64,000 nt of DNA from Gemmatimonadaceae bacterium (GTDB taxonomy: Bacteria; Gemmatimonadota; Gemmatimonadetes; Gemmatimonadales; Gemmatimonadaceae), in the NCBI GenBank assembly GCA_019752115.1, contig JAIEMN010000023.1:119101-183100 (forward strand), written 5' to 3'. This document shows positions 23,761 through 31,484 of the stretch, piece after piece. Positions within the stretch are counted from its first letter, which is position 1, and the number at the start of each line of letters is the position of its first letter. The translations under genes and the position numbers were made by a program. The notes under the pieces are model-generated. The model was not told where the DNA came from. It worked only from the letters and a program-made list of their open reading frames with translations, and did no database searches.

Positions 23761-24266
23761 CCGGGCTCTCTCTGTACGATCTCTGCGACGAAGCGCGCGC
23801 CCTGGACGATCTCGTCGGGATGGACGACGGCGAGTGGAGTGCGGAGCACGAAGCGCTGCACACGCCGCTCATGGAAGCGCTCGTCGCCAAGGCGGACGGC
23901 TTCGGCAGCTACGTGCGCGATCTCGAGCAGCGCGTCGAGGTGATCAAGATCGAAGAGGAGCGCCTCGCCGCCCGGCGGAAGCGCCTCGAGTCGCGCGTAA
24001 AGTGGATGAAGGAGTACGCCGTGACGGCGCTGCTCCTGGCGGACCGCAAGAAGCTCGAGGGGACGCTCTTCACGCTCGCGGTGCAGAAGAACCCGGACAG
24101 CGTCGCGGTGTCGGTGCTGCCGGATGCGCTCCCGCCGGAGTACGTGCGCGTGATCCCCGAAGTGCGCGAACCGGACAAGAAGGGCTTGCTGTCGGCGTTG
24201 GAGGCCGGCGTCGCCATCCCGGGCGTCGAGCTGGCCCCGCCCACGTATCACCTGAGGATCCGCTGA
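23757..24266 (+). CDS. Siphovirus Gp157-family protein
   Basis: The 169-residue protein has the Gp157 pattern: an N-terminal helix, LVAKADGFGSYVRDLEQ at about 41-58, a long coiled coil (RRKRLESRVKWMKEYAV), then LEGTLFTLAVQKNPDSVAVS and LPPEYVRVIPEVREPDKKGL. Gp157 proteins are found in phage recombination or replication operons, usually beside an ATPase and a single-strand-binding-like protein, as here. It may act in homologous recombination or phage resistance. Confidence 0.8.
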   Translation: MTGLSLYDLCDEARALDDLVGMDDGEWSAEHEALHTPLMEALVAKADGFGSYVRDLEQRVEVIKIEEERLAARRKRLESRVKWMKEYAVTALLLADRKKLEGTLFTLAVQKNPDSVAVSVLPDALPPEYVRVIPEVREPDKKGLLSALEAGVAIPGVELAPPTYHLRIR

Positions 24267-25069
24267 TGGACCCGGCATTTTCGCTCGACGCGGTGGTCGA
24301 GGACATCGTCCCTGCCCCGCCGAAGGTCGTGATTTACGGGGCTCATGGTGTTGGCAAGACCACGTTCGGCGCGGGCTTTCCGAACGCGATCCTGCTGATG
24401 ACCGAAGCGGGCGTCGGTTCGCTCCGCATCCGGCGCTTCCCGAAAGTCGTGGAGACGTACCACGACTTCATGACGGCGATCGGCGCGCTTTACCAGGGCG
24501 AGCACGATCGGCAGACGCTGCTGCTCGATTCGCTCGACTGGCTGGAGCCGATCGTGTGGCAGGAGACGGCGCAGCGGCACAACAAGGACTCGATCGAGTC
24601 GTGGGACTACGGCAAGGGCTACATCGAGGCCGAGAAGGTTTGGTCCGAAGTGCTCACCGGCCTCGATGCGCTCCAGGCGGAGCGCGGCATGTCGATCGTG
24701 TGCACCGCGCACGCCGCGGTGACGCGGTTCCAGTCGCCGACGGTCGAACCGTACGACCGCTACAGCATCAAGCTGCACAAGCGCGCCTCGGCGCTCGTGC
24801 AGGAGTGGGCCGACATCGTCGGGTTCGCGCACTGGCAGACCGTCACGACCGCGACCGATCTCGGCTTCAACAAGAAGGCGGTGCGTGGCGTGTCGACGGG
24901 ACAGCGCCTCCTCGCGCTCGAAGAGCGGCCCGCGTGGGAAGCCAAGAACCGGTTCCAGATGCCGCCCGTCATGCCGCTCGATGCGGCGCAGTTCCTCGCG
25001 CTCCTGGCGGAGCGCTACACGCCGGCCCCGGTGATCGAGGCCGCACCTTCTCTCGCAACGCAGGAGTAA
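24266..25069 (+). CDS. AAA-type ATPase of the phage recombination module
   Basis: The 267-residue protein has Walker A GAHGVGKT at residues 25-32 and Walker B TLLLDSLD at 84-91, with the RecA-like core KVVIYGAHGVGKTTFGAGFP, then AGVGSLRIRRFP. It resembles the phage AAA_24 or Sak4-like ATPases that assist single-strand annealing and recombination. Its start overlaps the Gp157 stop by one base and the DUF669 gene follows 2 bp later. I infer ATP-dependent DNA binding. Confidence 0.78.
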   Translation: MDPAFSLDAVVEDIVPAPPKVVIYGAHGVGKTTFGAGFPNAILLMTEAGVGSLRIRRFPKVVETYHDFMTAIGALYQGEHDRQTLLLDSLDWLEPIVWQETAQRHNKDSIESWDYGKGYIEAEKVWSEVLTGLDALQAERGMSIVCTAHAAVTRFQSPTVEPYDRYSIKLHKRASALVQEWADIVGFAHWQTVTTATDLGFNKKAVRGVSTGQRLLALEERPAWEAKNRFQMPPVMPLDAAQFLALLAERYTPAPVIEAAPSLATQE

Positions 25070-25071
25070 CG

Positions 25072-25563
25072 ATGGCCCAGTTTGGCGGTGAATTCGACGC
25101 GACCACGGTGGAGCCAACCACCCCGATGGACGTCCTCCCGGACGGCGACTACCCGGTGCTCATCGAGGCGTCGGAGTGGAGGAAGACGAAGAAGGGCGAC
25201 GGCGCCTTCCTCGAGCTCACGCACGTCGTGTGCGACGGCCCGATGAAGGGGCGGAAGCTCTGGGATCGCCTCAACCTGCAGAACCCGAACACGCAGGCGG
25301 TCGAGATCGCGCAGCGTACGCTCTCGGCGATCTGCCACGCGACCGGGGTGCTCAAGGTGACGGACTCGGCGCAGCTCCACAACATCCCCGTGCTGGCGCG
25401 CGTGGTGGTGAAGCAGGGCGAGCGGGGCCCGATGAATGAGATCAAGGGCTACAAGAAGTTCGACGGTCTCGTCGCGGCCACGCCGAGTGCGAAGCCGATC
25501 GCGGCGGCGACGCCTGCCCCGGCGGCGCCCGGGACGGCCCCCTGGATGAAGAAGGCGGGCTGA
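25072..25563 (+). CDS. DUF669 family protein, single-strand DNA-binding-like
   Basis: This 163-residue protein has the DUF669 pattern: LPDGDYPVLIEASEWRKTKK, then GAFLELTHVVCDGPMKGRKL and WDRLNLQNPNTQAVEIAQRT, ending in a Pro/Ala-rich flexible tail. DUF669 members resemble OB-fold single-strand DNA-binding proteins. They travel with Gp157 and AAA_24 proteins, exactly the neighbours here. Confidence 0.78.
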   Translation: MAQFGGEFDATTVEPTTPMDVLPDGDYPVLIEASEWRKTKKGDGAFLELTHVVCDGPMKGRKLWDRLNLQNPNTQAVEIAQRTLSAICHATGVLKVTDSAQLHNIPVLARVVVKQGERGPMNEIKGYKKFDGLVAATPSAKPIAAATPAPAAPGTAPWMKKAG

Positions 25564-25565
25564 CC

Positions 25566-26591
25566 ATGGCCACGAAGACGAAGAAGGGGGCGGCGAAGGC
25601 CGCCCCGGCGCCGGCGGTCCCGATGGCGATGCCGGCGGACTTCGACGCGAGCGACAGTGCCGCCGCGCTGCTCGATCGCGCCGATCTGCTCACGAGCGTC
25701 GAGGGCCGCGAGTCGCACGAGGTGATCGATGCCGTGCTCGCGGCGCTGTCGGAGTCGGAGCGCGCCGCGGTCGTCGCGTTCGCGCGGCGCATCTCTTGGC
25801 TGACCGAGCACGTCCGCGACGGGAAGCGCATCCAGCCGATCGTGCCGGCCGCGGAGCTCGTGCCGCCGGCGTGCCTGGCCGCCGGGGTGTCGGTGTTCGA
25901 GACGCCCGTGCGGCTCCGGGACGACGTCGCGTCGGTGGCGGCGATCCGGAACTGGGCGAAGGACGGCGTCGTCGGCGACGATTCGGCGGAGGCGCCGGGG
26001 CCGGCCGACGCAGGCGGGCAGCTCGCCCTGGTGGCGGAAGACACGCCGGCCCCGAAGAAGATCACCGAGCTCGCGTTCACGTCGGGCGACGAGGTGGCGT
26101 CGGTGGCGCTCGCGTTGAGCGGGCGCGCCGAGGACCTCGACAAGGAAGCAAAGAAGCTGACCGAGCTGGGACGCCACGCGGAGGCGAAGGCGCTGCAGCG
26201 CGAGGCGCGGCACATCAAGGACGCCCTGCTCGCCCAGCTGCAACCGCAGACGGTGCTGCCGTTCAACGCCGGCGAGTCGCCGCTCGCCGCGGTGACGCGG
26301 GTGGTCGGGACAACCGTGCGCACGGCCGTCGTGAAGGCGCTCAAGAACCACGTCGAGGTCGGGGAAGGCGAGACGTACGACGAAGTCGTCGAGCGGCGCC
26401 TGGCCGAGCTGGCGGACTTCGAGCGCCTCGTGGGCGGCATCGCGGAACACGCGGCGGCCGCGGTGCTGCCGGTGCTGCGCGAGACGGCGGAGCGGGCGTT
26501 CGAAGCGGGCCTCGCCGCGCGCGGGGCGACGCCAGAAGTGTTGGTGCGCGAGGCCGTCCAGGCGCACGGCGCGCAGCGGGCGGCCGCATGA
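25566..26591 (+). CDS. Early phage protein of unknown function
   Basis: The 341-residue product begins with a Lys/Ala/Pro-rich tail (MATKTKKGAAKAAPAPAVPM) and then alternating helices. A Lys-rich coiled coil runs through EDLDKEAKKLTELGRHAEAK. No enzyme motif is visible. It follows the DUF669 gene by 2 bp and is probably part of the DNA-metabolism operon. Confidence 0.5.
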   Translation: MATKTKKGAAKAAPAPAVPMAMPADFDASDSAAALLDRADLLTSVEGRESHEVIDAVLAALSESERAAVVAFARRISWLTEHVRDGKRIQPIVPAAELVPPACLAAGVSVFETPVRLRDDVASVAAIRNWAKDGVVGDDSAEAPGPADAGGQLALVAEDTPAPKKITELAFTSGDEVASVALALSGRAEDLDKEAKKLTELGRHAEAKALQREARHIKDALLAQLQPQTVLPFNAGESPLAAVTRVVGTTVRTAVVKALKNHVEVGEGETYDEVVERRLAELADFERLVGGIAEHAAAAVLPVLRETAERAFEAGLAARGATPEVLVREAVQAHGAQRAAA

Positions 26592-26794
26592 AGGGCAGCC
26601 CGCCGCGCGGCAAGCTGATCACGCCGGAAGAAGTGCAGCGGCGGTATCTGCTCCGGGAGGATGGCACCCCCATGCTCTCCACGCGGTGGGTGTGCGAACA
26701 CGTGCGCCCCCGCGTGGACATCGCGCGGGGCGTCGTGAAGTTCTACGAGGACGACGTCGAGGCGTTCTTCGCGCAGCGCCGGCGGGTGGCATGA
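26588..26794 (+). CDS. Excisionase-like small HTH protein
   Basis: The 68-residue product contains LITPEEVQRRYLLREDGTPM and VVKFYEDDVEAFFAQ, the layout of small DNA-binding excisionase or MerR-type domains (an HTH followed by a wing with FYxxDVxxF). It overlaps the preceding stop (ATGA) and lies two genes upstream of the integrase. A directionality factor is the most likely role. Confidence 0.55.
   Translation: MKGSPPRGKLITPEEVQRRYLLREDGTPMLSTRWVCEHVRPRVDIARGVVKFYEDDVEAFFAQRRRVA
26777..26794 (+). repeat. Gene-junction repeat, copy 2
   Basis: CGCCGGCGGGTGGCATGA ends the Xis-like gene (RRRVA-stop) and supplies the first ATG of the next gene. It is identical to copy 3 at 27055-27072. Confidence 0.65.
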
Positions 26795-27072
26795 TGGGCG
26801 ACAGTGCAGAGATCTGGCACGCGCTTCGGTCGGAGCGCCAACAACAGGCACGCGCTCGGTACGCTCGCTGTGATGCACAGCGACGGGCGTGGCCGTACCA
26901 GGTAATCGTCATGAATCATGGCGCCCACTGGCGCGTCACCGTGGGCCAGACAGCTTACGATTTTTGGCCGCATACCGGCACGTGGATGAATCCGCGCAAT
27001 CACGCCGAACGCGGAACGGTGCGCGACTTTGATGAGTTCTGCACCACCGTGACTCGCCGGCGGGTGGCATGA
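26791..27072 (+). CDS. Small phage protein of unknown function
   Basis: The 93-residue product begins MMGDSAEIWHALRSERQQQA; tandem ATGs at 26791 and 26794 leave the exact start open. It contains WRVTVGQTAYDFWPHTGTWM. It ends TRRRVA, the same last residues as its upstream neighbour, because of the junction repeat. No family is recognised. Confidence 0.5.
   Translation: MMGDSAEIWHALRSERQQQARARYARCDAQRRAWPYQVIVMNHGAHWRVTVGQTAYDFWPHTGTWMNPRNHAERGTVRDFDEFCTTVTRRRVA
27055..27072 (+). repeat. Gene-junction repeat, copy 3
   Basis: CGCCGGCGGGTGGCATGA joins the end of the small gene at 26791 to the integrase start. It is identical to copy 2. Confidence 0.65.
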
Positions 27073-28130
27073 CGCGCGCCCATCGCATTCGCCGGCGCCT
27101 GGCGCGCTTCGGCATCGAGATGCTCTACATCAACGCCCAGTCGCGCGATCCGAAGGTGATCGCGCGGCGGGAGCGGTTGGTGGACCAGCTGATCGCCGAC
27201 GCGCAGCTCGAGGTGCTGCTCGCGCTGCAGGCGGGCACGCTGCCGATCGAAGTCGTGGAAGCGCACGCGCGCGAGTACGGGCTGGCCGGCGCCGGGTTGA
27301 AGGCGCAGCTCGTGCTCTCGCAGCCGCTCTGGGATCTCGTCGAGGCCACGCTCCCGCGCATGGGGCGGGCGGACGCGACGCGATTGCGGTATACGCTCAG
27401 CAGTCAGCAGCTCCGCGCGCGCCTGGAAGGCGCGGAGTCGCTGCGCGTGCGGGATCTGCAGACGATCGACTGGGAGGCGCTCCTCGAGGTGTGGCCGGGC
27501 GGCCCGTCCGACTGGATGCACCTGCGGCGCTTCGTGTCGCGGTTTCTGAGCCTCGTGCTCGGCGGCAAGTGGCACCCGATGCGCCATGCCATCCTCGAGC
27601 GCATCCCGACGCAGCAGGAAGCGGAGCGCGTCACCGATCTCACGCCGGCGCAGTTTCTCACGATCCTCGAACACGCGCGCGAAGACCTGCGCGCGCCGCT
27701 CATGACGCTCGTGCTGAGCGGGATGCGCATGGGCGAGTATCTCGCCTGTGACGAGACGCATCTCCTGCCCGCGACGCACGAAATCGCCGTGCCCGGCACG
27801 AAGACCAAAGCCGCGGCCGGCCGCGTGTCGATCGACCCGTCGCTCTGGCACTGGGTCGAGTTCGGCGTGCCGTCGCCGGTGCGCTATCGCCAGTTCGTCA
27901 AGCTGTTCAAGGACGCCGTCGTCGCGGCCGAGCTGCCGCGCACGCTGCGCCTCCACGACCTGCGCCATGCGCACGGCCAGTGGGCGGTCGCGGAAGGCGT
28001 CCCGGAGGCGTTTGTGCAGGTCTCGTTGCGGCACACGCAGGCCGCGACGACGCGCCGCTACACCAAGTCGGGCAACCTGGCGTCGGTGGCCAAAGGCCTC
28101 GCCGGCGCCCTCAATCTTTCGGAGGACTGA
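27069..28130 (+). CDS. int: Phage tyrosine integrase
   Basis: The 353-residue protein carries the tyrosine-recombinase residues in order: R220 (LSGMRMGEYL), K245 or K247 (GTKTK), H296 and R299 (LHDLRHAHG), H322 (LRHTQAATTRRY) and the nucleophile Y331. The first 190 residues form arm- and core-binding domains. It would catalyse integration and, with an excisionase, excision of this prophage. It ends 46 bp from the 3' end of a tRNA-Lys gene, the likely target. Its start overlaps the previous stop (ATGA). Confidence 0.93.
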   Translation: MTRAHRIRRRLARFGIEMLYINAQSRDPKVIARRERLVDQLIADAQLEVLLALQAGTLPIEVVEAHAREYGLAGAGLKAQLVLSQPLWDLVEATLPRMGRADATRLRYTLSSQQLRARLEGAESLRVRDLQTIDWEALLEVWPGGPSDWMHLRRFVSRFLSLVLGGKWHPMRHAILERIPTQQEAERVTDLTPAQFLTILEHAREDLRAPLMTLVLSGMRMGEYLACDETHLLPATHEIAVPGTKTKAAAGRVSIDPSLWHWVEFGVPSPVRYRQFVKLFKDAVVAAELPRTLRLHDLRHAHGQWAVAEGVPEAFVQVSLRHTQAATTRRYTKSGNLASVAKGLAGALNLSED

Positions 28131-28147
28131 TGCCCTGTGTGCCAGAC

Positions 28148-28166
28148 CGTGTCCACGCGGGACACG
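28148..28166. terminator. Hairpin between integrase and tRNA-Lys
   Basis: CGTGTCC (28148-28154) and GGACACG (28160-28166) form a perfect 7-bp stem with loop ACGCG. It lies 17 bp after the integrase stop and 9 bp beyond the tRNA 3' end. It could terminate both convergent transcripts, or be part of the recombination site. Confidence 0.5.
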
Positions 28167-28175
28167 ACCGACCAA

Positions 28176-28215
28176 TGACCGGGGTGGGGATCGAACCCAC
28201 GACCTACGGATTAAA
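28176..28215. other. Probable prophage attachment site (right end)
   Basis: The integrase ends next to the 3' half of tRNA-Lys, a very common core site for tyrosine integrases. The matching direct repeat should lie beyond the left edge of the window, so core length and exact limits cannot be fixed here. Confidence 0.45.
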
Positions 28216-28248
28216 AGTCCGCTGCTCTACCGACTGAGCTACCCGGTC
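28176..28248 (-). tRNA. tRNA-Lys (anticodon TTT)
   Basis: The minus strand folds as a 73-base cloverleaf: acceptor GACCGGG/CCCGGTC with discriminator A, D arm GCTC...GAGC, anticodon stem GCGGA/TCCGT around CTTTTAA (anticodon TTT), and T arm GTGGG TTCGATC CCCAC. CCA is not encoded. The convergent integrase just beyond its 3' end marks it as the prophage insertion target. Confidence 0.95.
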
Positions 28249-28310
28249 GGCGGCCGTCTCCTGCCCGGCCACGCTGGGAGAAGGATCACCCGATCGGCGC
28301 AGACGGTCAA

Positions 28311-28346
28311 CGGGGGACACCGCCGTGATGTTGGCGATGTCCCCCG
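28311..28346. terminator. Strong hairpin after the OmpA/Pal-like gene
   Basis: CGGGGGACACCGCC (28311-28324) pairs with GGCGATGTCCCCCG (28333-28346) with one C/A mismatch and an 8-base loop. It lies 34 bp beyond the end of the leftward OmpA-type gene. There is no T-run, so termination would depend on the stem or on Rho. Confidence 0.6.
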
Positions 28347-28379
28347 TGGCCGCCCGTGCGGGCGTGGACTGCGTCGCGA

Positions 28380-29030
28380 TTACTGCTGACCGCTGATCGC
28401 GGCCACCGTCGCCGCCGTCGCGCCGGCCGGCGTCTCGACCACGAACGTCACGCGGCGGTTGAGCTCCGCGCCGTCGGCATCACGCGCCGCATTCGGGCGT
28501 ACGAGACGCGTCTTGCCATAGCCCACTGTACGCAGCACCGCGCCGTCCATCCCCTTGCTCACGAGGAAGTCGCGCACCGCATCCGCGCGCTCACGCGAGA
28601 GGCGGAGATTGTAGGCCTGCGAGCCCGCGGGATCGGCAAAGCCTTCAATCGTGATCGTGGAGCCCTTGTAATGCGTCTGTGCGACCTTGGCGAACTTCTC
28701 GAGCGCCGCCTGATCCTGATTGCGCACCGCGGCATCGTCGAACTGGAAGTGCACCGGCATCGCGAACGAGACCTGGCCTTCCATGGCCGTGATCTTCGCG
28801 CCGAACTCATTGCGCAGCGTCGCGAGATCATTGCGCAGCGCGTTCAGATCCGTGCGCAGCCCGTTCACGTCCCCCCGCAACGCACTGTCGCCCTGCGCCC
28901 GCTGCGAACGCTCGGCGTCCAACGCGACGCGCTGTTCATCGAGCCCCTTGCGAACGAACCCCTTGGTGGCACACGCGCTGAGCGTGCTCGCTGCCAAAAG
29001 CGTCATGGCCACAAACCGTGCCTGTCGCAT
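28380..29030 (-). CDS. OmpA/Pal-like outer-membrane lipoprotein
   Basis: The 216-residue product starts at 29030 behind a GGCAGGA ribosome site: MRQARFVAMTLLAASTLSAC, a lipoprotein signal (Cys20). Residues 30-90 are a coiled coil (GDVNGLRTDLNALRNDLATL). The C-terminal OmpA domain binds peptidoglycan: VHFQFDDAAVRNQDQ, then TITIEGFADPAGSQAYNLRL and LSRERADAVRDFLVSKG. It would link outer membrane and cell wall, as Pal does. Confidence 0.88.
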   Translation of the reverse strand: MRQARFVAMTLLAASTLSACATKGFVRKGLDEQRVALDAERSQRAQGDSALRGDVNGLRTDLNALRNDLATLRNEFGAKITAMEGQVSFAMPVHFQFDDAAVRNQDQAALEKFAKVAQTHYKGSTITIEGFADPAGSQAYNLRLSRERADAVRDFLVSKGMDGAVLRTVGYGKTRLVRPNAARDADGAELNRRVTFVVETPAGATAATVAAISGQQ

Positions 29031-29283
29031 GTGTCCTGCCCTCGCTGTCATGGTCGTGATGAGGAGCGAAGCATCCGACTCCGTTCGGATCGCTCGCCTG
29101 GCTCGCATCGCGCTGCCGGCATCATACCGTGCACATCGCGAACCACGGCAGGAAAGTCATCGCACCGAAGTCGTTGGCGAAGTGACTGTCATCACGCGTC
29201 TTGATGGCAATTGCATTGGGTCGTGCGCGCAATCACCGGATTCGTCCCGACTCGCGCGCCCGCCGCTCAGCCATTCGGCTGCG

Positions 29284-30120
29284 TCAGCCCGTTGGGGCCT
29301 TCGCGAGCCACTCACCGCCGTCGACCACGAAGATCGATCCGGTGATCCAATCGCCCGCGGGCGAGGCGAGAAACGCCACCATGTTGGCGATGTCGCGGGG
29401 TGTGCCCCACCGGCCGAGCGGGATGCCCTTCGCGGCGTACTCGGCCATCTTCTGCTCGGCAGCCGCGAACACGTCGGGGACGCCACTGTCGGCCGGCGGC
29501 GTGAACGCCTTCTTCACGCCCTCGGTGGGAATCGGGCCCGGGGCGATGGCATTCACGCGAATCCGCTGCGGGGCCCACTCCACGGCCAGCGTGCGCGTCA
29601 GCGCATCCACCCCGGCCTTGGCGGCGGTGGCGTGCGCCATGAGTGGCCAGCCGCGATAGTGCAGCGTCATGCTGGTGCTCACGATGCGCCCGCCCCCCTG
29701 CTTCGCCATATGCGGGTACACCGCCTGCGAGCAGTAGAAGGTGCCGTAGAGATCGATCTCGAGCACGGCCTTCCAGGCGTTCGGCGACAGCGTCGCGCTG
29801 GGCGCGTAGAAGTTACCCGCGGCATTGTTGACGAGCAGATCGATGCGCCCGCGCTCGGCGGCGATGGCATCGATGGCGGTCTTCACCTTCTCCTGATCGC
29901 GCACGTCGAGTTGCACGGCACTCGCCTGGTGACCGCGCGCCGTGATGGCGGCGAGCGCCGCCTCGAGGTGATCGGGCTTGCGGCTCGCGATCACGACGTG
30001 CGCGCCGAGCTCGGCGAGCAGCTCGGAGATGCCCAGGCCGATGCCGGTACCGCCGCCGGTGACGAGGGCGACCTGGCCGTCGAGGAGGCCGGGGCGAAAG
30101 ACGGCAAGCGGATCAGTCAT
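29284..30120 (-). CDS. SDR oxidoreductase, 2,4-dienoyl-CoA reductase type
   Basis: The 278-residue protein has the Rossmann motif TGGGTGIG (about 21-28) and NNAAGNF at about 98-104. The usual YxxxK is replaced by HATAAKAG, and it ends with APGPIPTEG and GSIFVVDGGEW. Loss of the Tyr with retention of the Lys is typical of the peroxisomal-type 2,4-dienoyl-CoA reductase branch, which reduces unsaturated acyl-CoAs with NADPH. Its start overlaps the rnhB stop (ATGA). Confidence 0.8.
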   Translation of the reverse strand: MTDPLAVFRPGLLDGQVALVTGGGTGIGLGISELLAELGAHVVIASRKPDHLEAALAAITARGHQASAVQLDVRDQEKVKTAIDAIAAERGRIDLLVNNAAGNFYAPSATLSPNAWKAVLEIDLYGTFYCSQAVYPHMAKQGGGRIVSTSMTLHYRGWPLMAHATAAKAGVDALTRTLAVEWAPQRIRVNAIAPGPIPTEGVKKAFTPPADSGVPDVFAAAEQKMAEYAAKGIPLGRWGTPRDIANMVAFLASPAGDWITGSIFVVDGGEWLAKAPTG

Positions 30121-30788
30121 GCGGACTCCACAGAGGTGGGCGGGTCGAGCGCCTCGATCGCCGCGAGCAGATCGACCTGCGCGTCGAGACAGAAGCTTCG
30201 CCGATGATGCGGCGTGAGCCCGCGTTCCGCGAGGGCCCGGCGATGCTCGGGGGTGCCATAGGCGCTGTTGCGCTCCCAGCCATAGCCCTCGTATCGCTGG
30301 GCGAGTGCCGTCATGAGCCGGTCACGGGTGACCTTGGCGATGATGGAGGCGCAGGCGATGGCGTAGCACTTGGCGTCGCCCTTCACCACCGCCGTGTGCA
30401 CATGGCCCAGGGTGCGCAGCGGCTTGCCGTCCACCAGGACGTGATGCGGAACGCCGCCGAGCCGGGTCGGGATGCGCGCCAGCGCCCGCCGCATGGCGAG
30501 GACGGTGGCGTGGTAGATGTTGATGCGATCGACTTCGCGGGCGCTGGCGGCGCCGACGCTGATGGCGAGGGCGTGTTCGCGGATGCGCGCGGCGAGTTCC
30601 ACGCGGGTGGCGTGATCGAGCTGCTTGGAGTCGTTGACCCCGGCGATAGCGCGCTTGTCGGGCGGCATGACCACGGCACAAGCGACGACGGGGCCCGCAA
30701 GCGGGCCCCGTCCGACTTCATCCACGCCGACCAGCCACGGACCGTGCTGCTCGCGCAGCGTTCGCTCGATCGGGCTCCAGCGAGCCAC
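30117..30788 (-). CDS. rnhB: Ribonuclease HII
   Basis: This 223-residue enzyme removes RNA and single ribonucleotides from RNA-DNA hybrids. It has the family motif GVDEVGRGPLAGPVVA (catalytic D23, E24), D120 in VLVDGK, D138 in VVKGD, and the ASIIAKVTRDRLM helix. It lies 34 bp downstream of rplS on the same strand, a common rplS-rnhB arrangement, and is coupled to the SDR gene behind it. Confidence 0.95.
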   Translation of the reverse strand: MARWSPIERTLREQHGPWLVGVDEVGRGPLAGPVVACAVVMPPDKRAIAGVNDSKQLDHATRVELAARIREHALAISVGAASAREVDRINIYHATVLAMRRALARIPTRLGGVPHHVLVDGKPLRTLGHVHTAVVKGDAKCYAIACASIIAKVTRDRLMTALAQRYEGYGWERNSAYGTPEHRRALAERGLTPHHRRSFCLDAQVDLLAAIEALDPPTSVESA

Positions 30789-30822
30789 GTTCGGCGCGCC
30801 TTTCGGCGGGTCCGGCGGTGTC

Positions 30823-31185
<363 letters not shown>

Positions 31186-31434
31186 CGGTCACTCTCCGGG
31201 GCCGGTGTGGCGTGGCCCGGTTCAAAATTGCGGAGCCGACTGCTGCCACCGCGCGCACGTGATGCGCGCGAACCGGCAGTCGAATCGGTGCGAGAGGCCT
31301 GCGACGCGGGACCGGGAGCGAAGTCTCCCGACCAGAACCGTCGTGGCATCGCCACCGAGGCGGGTTCCGGCGAATGCCGGCCTGACCTCAGGACTGTTCC
31401 CTCCCCCAGTTTTCCGGGGGAGCTTTCAAATATA
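31186..31434 (-). promoter_or_regulatory. Promoter candidate and structured leader of rplS
   Basis: In transcript order there is a -10-like TATATT (31434-31429), then five hairpins: CTCCCCC/GGGGGAG (31401-31422), CCGGC/GCCGG (31367-31380), GTGGC/GCCAC (31343-31355), GGGAG/CTCCC (31314-31329) and a long one spanning 31238-31281 (GACTG/CAGTC outer, CGCGCGC inner). The leader would be about 240 bases. Such folding suggests autoregulation by a ribosomal protein or RNA-based control, but no known leader family is recognised. Confidence 0.45.
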
Positions 31435-31484
31435 GACGGGTCTTGGACTTGGACGCCAGTGGGCTTCCCCGGTACTATCCCAGC

